Assembly (NCBI GenBank): GCA_009843735.1
Contig: VYCW01000134.1
Span: 1 to 40,964, forward strand
DNA: 40,964 nucleotides
Direction: 5' to 3'
DNA from: Acidimicrobiaceae bacterium
GTDB lineage: Bacteria; Actinomycetota; Acidimicrobiia; Acidimicrobiales; Aldehydirespiratoraceae
Shown here piece after piece: positions 24,473 through 31,785 of the stretch. Every line of letters begins with the position of its first letter. Positions within the stretch are counted from its first letter, which is position 1. Under the pieces are notes generated by a model. That model saw only the letters and a program-made list of their open reading frames with translations. It was not told the DNA's origin and searched no databases. The position numbers and the translations under genes were made by a program.

Positions 24473-26200
24473 ATGCTGTCTCGACGGGTCGCTTGTCTGC
24501 TGGTTGTGGCCGGGCTCATTGCAACCGCGTGTACGGACGAGCCGTCGTCGACTGACCCCGGGACCGATGCGGACGACCGCTCCGAAGAGACCACCGGAGA
24601 GGATCTCGTTGACGTTGATCCGCCTACCTCATCGGTGACCACGCCAGCCGAGGGGACGTTCATCGCGGTGGCGGCCGGGTTCTGGCACACCTGCGCGATC
24701 CGGGCCGACGGTGGTATCGACTGCTGGGGCGTCAACCAGGGTGGGCTACTCGATGCCCCCGAGGGTCAATACACGGCCATCTCGGCTGGACCCGGCCACA
24801 ACTGCGCCATCAGTGCCAGCGGCCGCATCGAGTGCTGGGGCGCGGAGTTCGCGGGCATGACCGACGTCCCCGACGGCGAGTACGTCGCCGTGTCGGCTGG
24901 CGCCGGCTACACCTGTGCCCTGCGCGCCGACGGTGACGTCGACTGCTGGGGCGGCTCCAACACGGAGTTGTTGACGCCGCCCGGAGGGCACTTCACCGCG
25001 TTGGCTGCCGGACACGACCACGCCTGCGTCCTGCGCAGCGGCGGCACGGTGCTGTGCTGGGGAAGCAACGAACTCGGACAGTCCGACCGGCGGACGGAAC
25101 GCTTCACGGCCATCACCGCGGGAGCCGACCACACCTGCGGGGTGACGGTCGACGGCTCGGCCCGGTGCTGGGGCTCCGACTACCTGGGCAAGTCGGACGC
25201 TCCCAGCGGGACCTTCACGACGCTCGCGGCCGGGGTGGACCACACCTGCGCCCTGCACACCGACGGCACCGCAGAGTGCTGGGGATCGAACGCCTACGGC
25301 GCAACCCCGGCACCCGACGGCCGTTTCCAGACGGTCGCGGCGGCCGCCGACCACAGTTGCGGGCTGCGCACAGATGGGACCATCCGATGCTGGGGCCGGC
25401 GCTTCGTGGCGGGGGCCGAGCCGCCCAGCGAGCCGTTCGAATCGCTGGTCGCCAGCGGCAACCACACCTGCGGGCTGCGCACCGACGGCACCGTCGAGTG
25501 CTGGGGCACCGACCTGGTGGGCCAGATGGAACCGCCCGGCGGGCGATTCAGGACGATGGACACCGGGAACTACTTCGCCTGCGGGCTACGCCCGGCAGGG
25601 ACCGTCGAGTGCTGGGGATACGACCGCTTCGGGGTGCTGGACAGCCCGGGAGGACAATTCATCGATATCACCGCCAGCGTCGGGCACGCCTGCGGCCTGC
25701 GTGACCACGGCGCCGTCGAATGCTGGGGATCCAACTCACACGGACAGACCGACGCCCCCGCCGGCACCTTCATTGCCATCTCGGCAGGGAGTTCGCACAA
25801 CTGCGGCATCCTCCACACCGGCGAGGCCAAGTGCTGGGGAAATCCCCACGCGGGGAGGCTGGACCCGCCGGCAGGAGCCTTCGTCGAGATCGCGGCCGGT
25901 GAGAGCCACACGTGCGCGCTGTGGAGAACCGGAGACGCCCATTGCTGGGGATCCAACTCACACGGACAGCTCATCGCGCCCGACAGTGAGTTCCTCGCCG
26001 TCTCCTCCGGAGTGCACTCGTGCGGGCTGCAGAAGGGCGGCCGGGTCGAATGCTGGGGCTGGCAGGAAACTGCGCCCACCGGGTCGTTCCGTGATGTCGA
26101 GGTGGGCCAGGGCTACACCTGTGGGCTGCGAGAAGATGGCGCTGTCGAGTGCTGGGGAACGCTGCGGGCTCCTCCCGACGGCGTGACCTACACCGACTGA
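24473..26200 (+). CDS. RCC1-like beta-propeller repeat lipoprotein
   Basis: A 575-residue secreted protein. The N terminus is a lipoprotein signal peptide (LLVVAGLIATAC) followed by an acidic Ser/Thr linker to ~residue 60. The rest consists of 14 repeats of about 36-39 residues, each ending with a cysteine, nine residues, then CWG (as in CALRADGDVDCWG). Two cysteines per repeat at fixed spacing suggests one disulfide per repeat, fitting an extracytoplasmic site. Fourteen units could make two seven-bladed propellers. Bacterial RCC1-like proteins usually bind other proteins or glycans; no enzymatic residues are seen. It lies between the molybdopterin enzyme and the copper/haem fusion, perhaps as a scaffold. 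Confidence 0.88.
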   Translation: MLSRRVACLLVVAGLIATACTDEPSSTDPGTDADDRSEETTGEDLVDVDPPTSSVTTPAEGTFIAVAAGFWHTCAIRADGGIDCWGVNQGGLLDAPEGQYTAISAGPGHNCAISASGRIECWGAEFAGMTDVPDGEYVAVSAGAGYTCALRADGDVDCWGGSNTELLTPPGGHFTALAAGHDHACVLRSGGTVLCWGSNELGQSDRRTERFTAITAGADHTCGVTVDGSARCWGSDYLGKSDAPSGTFTTLAAGVDHTCALHTDGTAECWGSNAYGATPAPDGRFQTVAAAADHSCGLRTDGTIRCWGRRFVAGAEPPSEPFESLVASGNHTCGLRTDGTVECWGTDLVGQMEPPGGRFRTMDTGNYFACGLRPAGTVECWGYDRFGVLDSPGGQFIDITASVGHACGLRDHGAVECWGSNSHGQTDAPAGTFIAISAGSSHNCGILHTGEAKCWGNPHAGRLDPPAGAFVEIAAGESHTCALWRTGDAHCWGSNSHGQLIAPDSEFLAVSSGVHSCGLQKGGRVECWGWQETAPTGSFRDVEVGQGYTCGLREDGAVECWGTLRAPPDGVTYTD

Positions 26201-26247
26201 GCTAGGTCCTGTCCTCGGCTGCGGCGGGAGCCGGGGCATACTGAGTC

Positions 26248-28536
26248 GTGTCTCGGTGGCGGAGGCTCGACGCGGGCCGGATCGCGATTCTGGCTGTGCT
26301 CGTCATCGGGACGACCGCGTTCTTCACTAGGAGCCAGTGGTCCGGCACGGTCGAGACGGCCGTCGACGTGGCCGTGGACGCTGTGGATGTGGCCGTGGAT
26401 GTGGCCGTCGACAGCGCGGTCAACGGCGACGACGCCGGCGAGATCGATCGCACCGAGTTGGTCACCCAGGGCGAGGTGGTCGCTCCCCCGGTGGTGGACA
26501 TCGAGGATCCCGAGGACTTTGACGTCGAGACCGAGCGGCTGTACCGGATCGCGCCCGAGAGCGGCTCCCGGGCCAGCTACCACATCACCGAACGCCTCGG
26601 CGGGCTGTCTCGCACCACGGTCGGGACGACCGGTGTTATGGCCGGCGAGATCGCCGTGAACCTGGCCGATCTGGCCGCGAGCCGGGTCGGCGAGATCGTG
26701 GTGAACGTCGAGATGTTCCAGTCCGACTCGGTGCTGCGGGACAAGCGCATCCGCCACGACTATCTGGAGTCGAGCCATTGGCCCTTCGTGAGGTTCAGGC
26801 CCGCGTCGATCGAGGGGCTCGACTCGGAGTTCGCCGACGGCACCAGCTACGACATCGCCATCACCGGCGAGCTGACCGTCAAGGAGACAACCCGCACCGA
26901 GACCTTCGCCGGCACCGTCGTCGTCACACCGGACGCGCTCACCGCCGTCATGTCGGCCACAGTGTTGACCAGCGACTACGGGGTCGGGCCCATCAACATC
27001 GCCCGGCTGGTGCACACGTCCGACGAGGTGACCCTGACCTTCGAGATGGTCGCCGGCCGGGTCGAGTTCATGTCGGATCCGGCCGGGGACCTGCGCCGCG
27101 AGATCCCGGCTACCGAGATCGCGAGGGGCCGGTTCGCGGCGACCGTGCAGCCGATCCTGGAGACCCGCTGCGTGAGCTGCCACACCACCGGAGGCCCGGC
27201 GTGGAGCACCCTTGCGCTCGACACCGCCGGCGACGCGGCCGCCATCGCCGACGACATCGCGTTCGTCACCGGAATTGGCTTCATGCCGCCGTGGCTGCCG
27301 TCGGACCTGAGCCCGGAGTACGTGCACGAGTGGGCCCTCAGCGACGAGGAGAAGGCGGCCATCAAGGCGTGGGCCGATGCCGGCGGCGGTCTCGACGTGC
27401 GGCCCAGCACCCCGCTGGTGGCCCGCTTCCAGGCCATCATCCCGATCGAGGAGGACCAGAAGATCAGCCCCCGCGACGGGCTGTACACCGGCTACTCCCG
27501 CCCCGACGGCTGGCCGGTCAAGAAGGACGACTACCGCTGCCAGGTGCATGAGGTGGCTGATCCCGAGGGCGACGGCAACTGGGTCAAGGGCTTCGAGTTC
27601 CGGCCCGACCAGGTGTCGGTAGTCCACCACTCCATCGTCTACCGGGTGCCGGCCGCGGCGGCCGGCGAGGTCGCGGCCAAGATCGCGGCCGAGGACGGGA
27701 TCGAGGCGGCCCAGGGGCTCTCCGACGAGCCGGGATGGACGTGCTTCGGGCTGTCGGGACTCGCCAGCGACGGCGTGTACTCAATCCAGGGGTGGGCGCC
27801 GGGCCAGTCCCCGACCATCTACCCCGACGGGTACGGCCTCTACCTGTGGCCCGGCGACATGATCGTCAACCAGATCCACTACCACTACGACCACGACACC
27901 CCGCCCGACGGCTCCTGGATAATCCTCGACACCGCCACCTCCGCCGAGGTCGCCGCGGGCATGACCCACATCACGGGCAGCAGCGACCTCACTCCCGCCG
28001 AGGTGCCGTGCACCCCCGAGGAGGCCGCGGTCGCGGCCGAGCGGGCCGCCACCATCGACGGCTACGTCGACCTGTGCGTGCGGGCCAACGTGCTGGCCGA
28101 GATCGGCCAGAAGTACGACGACTTCGCCCCGCTCATCCCCGGCCTGCTTCTGGCGCAGTGCGGCGGCACCGTCGACGACTACGACGACCTCGACGGCAGC
28201 ATCGGCTACAGCTCCTGCGACCTGCCGGCGCGCGACACCGGCACCATCCACACCGTGCTCGGCCACATGCACGAGTTCGGCGCGGCCTACCGGATGACGC
28301 TGCATCCCGACACGCCCGAGGAGCGGATCCTGCTCGACATCCCGGTGTGGGACTTCGAGTGGCAGCTCAACTACGAGCCGGTGGAGAAGATCCGCATCGA
28401 GCGGGGCGACATGCTGCGCTTCGAGTGCTGGTGGGACCGCACCCTGCTGTTCATGCCCGAGCCCCGCTACATCACCTGGAACGAGGGCACCGTCGACGAG
28501 ATGTGCTTCTCCAGCATCGCGGTCCTGCCTGACTGA
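26248..28536 (+). CDS. YceI domain / c-type haem site / copper type II monooxygenase-like fusion protein
   Basis: A 762-residue exported or membrane-anchored protein (hydrophobic segment ~11-27). Residues 38-58 are an Ala-Val-Asp repeat. Residues ~95-275 resemble a YceI lipocalin (VNVEMFQSDSVLRDKRI, SSHWPFVRFRPASI, ITGELTVKETTR). CVSCH at 308-312 is a c-type haem site, with M346 (GFMPPW) a possible axial ligand. Residues ~415-760 look like a PHM/DBH-type copper domain: H460-H461 (VVHHSIVY), H544/H546/H549 (HYHYDH), H673/H675 (GHMHEF) and M752 (DEMCF). Start is GTG; a CATACT lies 5 bases upstream. Likely an extracytoplasmic oxygenase taking electrons via haem; substrate unknown. The three-part architecture is unusual. 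Confidence 0.82.
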   Translation: MSRWRRLDAGRIAILAVLVIGTTAFFTRSQWSGTVETAVDVAVDAVDVAVDVAVDSAVNGDDAGEIDRTELVTQGEVVAPPVVDIEDPEDFDVETERLYRIAPESGSRASYHITERLGGLSRTTVGTTGVMAGEIAVNLADLAASRVGEIVVNVEMFQSDSVLRDKRIRHDYLESSHWPFVRFRPASIEGLDSEFADGTSYDIAITGELTVKETTRTETFAGTVVVTPDALTAVMSATVLTSDYGVGPINIARLVHTSDEVTLTFEMVAGRVEFMSDPAGDLRREIPATEIARGRFAATVQPILETRCVSCHTTGGPAWSTLALDTAGDAAAIADDIAFVTGIGFMPPWLPSDLSPEYVHEWALSDEEKAAIKAWADAGGGLDVRPSTPLVARFQAIIPIEEDQKISPRDGLYTGYSRPDGWPVKKDDYRCQVHEVADPEGDGNWVKGFEFRPDQVSVVHHSIVYRVPAAAAGEVAAKIAAEDGIEAAQGLSDEPGWTCFGLSGLASDGVYSIQGWAPGQSPTIYPDGYGLYLWPGDMIVNQIHYHYDHDTPPDGSWIILDTATSAEVAAGMTHITGSSDLTPAEVPCTPEEAAVAAERAATIDGYVDLCVRANVLAEIGQKYDDFAPLIPGLLLAQCGGTVDDYDDLDGSIGYSSCDLPARDTGTIHTVLGHMHEFGAAYRMTLHPDTPEERILLDIPVWDFEWQLNYEPVEKIRIERGDMLRFECWWDRTLLFMPEPRYITWNEGTVDEMCFSSIAVLPD
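26365..26412 (+). repeat. Imperfect tandem repeat (GTGGCCGTGGAT-type units)
   Basis: About four 12-base units built from GTGGCCGTGGA(T/C) encode the Ala-Val-Asp-Val run just after the membrane anchor of the fusion protein. It is in frame and probably a length-variable spacer. Confidence 0.6.
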
Positions 28537-28538
28537 CG

Positions 28539-29420
28539 ATGACCGAGGATCGGCTGCTGGGAGCCGTCGAGGCGGGCGGGACCAAGTTCCGGGGCGCGAT
28601 CGTGTCGGCGGACATGGCCGTCGTGGAGTCCGTGCGGGTGCCGACGACCGATCCGGACGCCACCCTGGCTGCTGTCGCCGGGTTCTTCCAGCGGGCTCAG
28701 CCGGTGGCTGCGCTGGGGATCGCCTCGTTCGGTCCTGTCGATCTGGATCCCGACTCGTCCGGCTACGGAGCACTGGTGGGAACGCCCAAACCGGGCTGGT
28801 CCGACAGCCCGATCCTGGGCCGGCTCGCCGATGCCCTCGGGGTGCCCGCCGCCGTGCAGACCGACGTGGAGGCGGCCGCGGTAGCGGAGCAAGTCTTGGG
28901 ACCGCAGCCCCGGCCCAGACGGCTCGCCTATGTGACGGTCGGCACCGGCATCGGCGCGGCCGTGGCCGTGGACGGAGCCCCCTGGCGGGGCCGGCACCAC
29001 AGCGAGCTGGGTCACATCCCAGTGCGGCGGGTCGCCGGCGACGGCTACCCGGGCCACTGCCCCTTCCACCGCGACTGCCTGGAGGGGATGGCCTGCGGTC
29101 CGGCCATGGCCGAGCGCTGGGGATTCGAACCTTCCGAAGCCGGCGTACGTGACGACGTCTGGCGGATGGAGGCCGCCTACCTGGCGCAGCTCGTGCGGGT
29201 GCTCACCTACTCGTTCGCCCCCGACCGGATCGTGTTCGGCGGCGGCGTCGGCAGCCATCCCGGCCTGATCGAGATGATCCGGGCCGAGAGCCGCGCCGAC
29301 CTGGGCGGCTACGCCGACTACCTCTCAGGCGAGGACGGGTTGGTTGCCGCCCCCGCCCTGGGAGACGGCTCCGGACTGCTGGGCGCGGCTCTCCTCGCCC
29401 GCTCCCTGCTCAACCCATGA
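28539..29420 (+). CDS. ROK-family sugar kinase (fructokinase/mannokinase type)
   Basis: A 293-residue ROK kinase. It has the phosphate-binding GAVEAGGTKF at the N terminus, VGTGIGAAV, the HSELGHI motif, and GHCPFHRDCLEG, matching the zinc-binding ROK segment. It would phosphorylate a hexose such as fructose at C6 using ATP. It starts 2 bases after the stop of the copper/haem fusion gene, so the two are probably co-transcribed despite the unlike roles. The 3' end converges on the acyl-CoA dehydrogenase at 29425 with 4 bases between. Substrate is inferred from the family. Confidence 0.9.
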   Translation: MTEDRLLGAVEAGGTKFRGAIVSADMAVVESVRVPTTDPDATLAAVAGFFQRAQPVAALGIASFGPVDLDPDSSGYGALVGTPKPGWSDSPILGRLADALGVPAAVQTDVEAAAVAEQVLGPQPRPRRLAYVTVGTGIGAAVAVDGAPWRGRHHSELGHIPVRRVAGDGYPGHCPFHRDCLEGMACGPAMAERWGFEPSEAGVRDDVWRMEAAYLAQLVRVLTYSFAPDRIVFGGGVGSHPGLIEMIRAESRADLGGYADYLSGEDGLVAAPALGDGSGLLGAALLARSLLNP

Positions 29421-29424
29421 GCCT

Positions 29425-30543
29425 CTAGACGGCGGCGATCTGGCGGCCCAGCTCGGCCAGCTGGTCCTCGGCGTGACCCAGGGTGAGCTCGATGTGGCGG
29501 GCAGCCAGGAAGTGGCGGTGCAGCGGGTAGTCGCGGTCGACCCCCACTCCCCCGTGGACGTGCACCGCCGCGTGCACCACCCGGAATCCGCCCTCGCAGG
29601 CCCAGTACTTGGCGATGGCGATCTCGCGATCAGCGGGCAGGCCGGCCGACAGGCGCCAGGCGGCCTGGTAGGCGGTCAGCCAGATGGCCTCGGTGTCGAT
29701 GTAGGAGTCGCCCGCCCGCTGGCTCACCGCCTGGAACGTGGCGATGGGCCGGTCGAACTGATGACGCTGCTTGGCGTAGCCGGCGGTCATCTCGATGGCG
29801 GCCCGGGCCGCTCCGGCCATCATCATGCACAGACCCACATTGGCGTGCCGCTCGATGAAGCGGACGATCTCCGCGCCGTCGGATGCATCGCCACCGAGCC
29901 GTGCTTCGGCCGGGACCCGCACTCCCGACAGTTCGAAGCGGGCTTCCGGGCGGCCGGTCGTCACCTCCACGGCCAAGCGCTCGAGGCCCTCGGTGCCGGT
30001 GGGCACCAGGAACACGCCGACCTCGCCGTTGTCGAGACGGGCCGGAACCAGCGCGATGTCGGCGTCGAGGCCGCCCGCGACCAGGACCTTGGTCCCGTCG
30101 AGAGTGAAGGTGCCGTTACCGGCCCGTGCCGACGTGGTCGGCTCATCCGGGGCCGAGCCGTCCTCGGCCAGGGCCGCGCAGGCCAGCACCGACCCGTCGG
30201 CTAGGCCGCGAAGCCAGGAGGCCTGCTGGACCTCGGTGCCGTAGGCGGAGATCGGCATGGCCCCCATCACCGCGGTGGTCAGCAGCGGTACGGGTGAGGC
30301 ATGGCGGCCGACCTCCTCTAGGGCTACCGCGATGGCCAGGAACCCCAGACCGAGGCCGCCGTGCGCCTCGGGCACGACGGCTCCGGCGACGCCGGTGCCG
30401 GCTAGCGCGGCCCAGGCCTTGCGGTCGACATGGTCGCTCTCTGCGACCAGGGCCTTCAGACGTTCGTGCGAGGACAGGTCGGCCAGGACCTGAGCGGTCA
30501 GGTCCCGTATGGCCTGCTCCTCCTCGCCCAGCTCAAAGTCCAT
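29425..30543 (-). CDS. Acyl-CoA dehydrogenase, FadE27/ChsE5-like subunit
   Basis: A 372-residue acyl-CoA dehydrogenase family protein. The C-terminal VHVHGGVGVDRDYPLHRHF and the ARHIELTLG stretch are, from memory, close to mycobacterial FadE27 (ChsE5), one subunit of the heterotetramer that dehydrogenates the cholesterol side chain. YAKQRHQFDRPIATFQAVSQR is the conserved FAD-contact helix. It follows the FadE26-like gene with 14 bases between them, the same order as fadE26-fadE27. Probably the subunit lacking the catalytic base, as in that pair. Substrate could be any branched or polycyclic acyl-CoA. Confidence 0.9.
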   Translation of the reverse strand: MDFELGEEEQAIRDLTAQVLADLSSHERLKALVAESDHVDRKAWAALAGTGVAGAVVPEAHGGLGLGFLAIAVALEEVGRHASPVPLLTTAVMGAMPISAYGTEVQQASWLRGLADGSVLACAALAEDGSAPDEPTTSARAGNGTFTLDGTKVLVAGGLDADIALVPARLDNGEVGVFLVPTGTEGLERLAVEVTTGRPEARFELSGVRVPAEARLGGDASDGAEIVRFIERHANVGLCMMMAGAARAAIEMTAGYAKQRHQFDRPIATFQAVSQRAGDSYIDTEAIWLTAYQAAWRLSAGLPADREIAIAKYWACEGGFRVVHAAVHVHGGVGVDRDYPLHRHFLAARHIELTLGHAEDQLAELGRQIAAV

Positions 30544-30557
30544 CGGTCGGTCCCCTG

Positions 30558-31760
30558 CTAACGGGAGGCTCGGGGGTAGCCGAGGCCGAACTGCGAGATC
30601 AGGTCGCGCTGCATCTCGTTGGTGCCGCCGCCGAAGGTGAGGATCACCGTCGAGCGGTACATCATCTCCAGGCGGGACAGGTACCCGGGCGAGCCCTCAA
30701 CGACGTAGGCCCGCTGGCCGTACACCTGCATCAGCCTGCGGTAGGCGTCGACGTAGAACTCGGTGCCCGACACCTTCACCGCGGAGGAGTCGGCCACGAA
30801 CCCGGCGATGGTGTCCATGTCAGGCTCCGCGCCGTCGATCCTGTTGGCCACCGTCCAGGCCACCTTCCAGTTGGCCAGCCGCAGGAACTCCAGCCGGGCG
30901 GCCACCTCGGCCAGGTTGCGCTGCACCCACGGCTCGTCGATGACGTAGGAGCCGTCGGCCCGCTTGGCCGACTTGGCCCATTCCACGCACTCCTCGAAGC
31001 GCTTGGTGACCATGCCCGACGAGCAGATCGTGACCCGTTCCCGGTTGAGCTGGCTGGTGATCAGGCCCCAGCCCCGGTTCTCCTCGCCGATGAGGGTCGA
31101 CGCGGGCACCCGGCAGTCGTCGAAGAAGGTGTGGTTGATGTCGTGTGACGACAGCAGGTCGAGGGGCTCGATGCTGATGCCGGGCGTGTCCATCGGGATG
31201 CAGAACAGCGAGATGCCCTTGTGCTTCGGGACGTCGGGGTCGGTGCGGGCCGCCAGCCAGATGTAGTCGGCGTCCTTGGCCAGTGACGTCCAGGTCTTCT
31301 GGCCGTTGATCACATAGGTCTCGCCGTCGCGCACCGCCCGGGTGGTGAGCGAGGCGAGGTCGGTGCCGGCGTCGGGCTCCGAGTAGCCGATGCAGAAGGT
31401 GATCTCGCCGCCGGCGATGCGGGGCAGGAAGAAGTCCTTCTGCTCGTCGGTGCCGTACTGCATGATGGTGGGGCCGACGGTGTTGATGGTGAGCATCGGG
31501 ATCGGCGCGCCCAGCGCAACCGACTCATCGAACACGATGAACTGCTCCACCGCGGAGAGGCCCCGCCCGCCGTACTCCTCCGGCCAGCCCACGGCCAGCC
31601 AGCCGTCGGCGCCCATCTGGCGCACGATCCGGCGATGGGCCGCACCCACGCCGGGCTCGTTCTCCAGCTCGGCCCGCACGTCGTCGGTGAGCAGCTCGTC
31701 GTAGTAGGCCCGCAGCTCGTCCCGCAGCGCCTCCTGCTCAGCCGTGTACCCGATGTGCAT
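30558..31760 (-). CDS. Acyl-CoA dehydrogenase, FadE26/ChsE4-like subunit
   Basis: A 400-residue acyl-CoA dehydrogenase. Stretches such as MGADGWLAVGWPEEYGG, LTINTVGPTIMQYGTDEQK, IGYSEPDAGTDLASLTTRAV and LTFGGGTNEMQRDLI resemble M. tuberculosis FadE26 (ChsE4), recalled rather than searched. It introduces a 2,3-double bond and would carry the active site of a heterotetramer with the 29425-30543 subunit. The start I use, ATG 31760, matches the family N terminus (MHIGYTAEQEALRDELR); an upstream extension is open but unlike the family. It is 25 bases downstream of the sulfatase stop, within an operon of four minus-strand genes. Confidence 0.91.
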   Translation of the reverse strand: MHIGYTAEQEALRDELRAYYDELLTDDVRAELENEPGVGAAHRRIVRQMGADGWLAVGWPEEYGGRGLSAVEQFIVFDESVALGAPIPMLTINTVGPTIMQYGTDEQKDFFLPRIAGGEITFCIGYSEPDAGTDLASLTTRAVRDGETYVINGQKTWTSLAKDADYIWLAARTDPDVPKHKGISLFCIPMDTPGISIEPLDLLSSHDINHTFFDDCRVPASTLIGEENRGWGLITSQLNRERVTICSSGMVTKRFEECVEWAKSAKRADGSYVIDEPWVQRNLAEVAARLEFLRLANWKVAWTVANRIDGAEPDMDTIAGFVADSSAVKVSGTEFYVDAYRRLMQVYGQRAYVVEGSPGYLSRLEMMYRSTVILTFGGGTNEMQRDLISQFGLGYPRASR

Positions 31761-31785
31761 CGCTCCTGCCCCCGTCGCTATGCCG

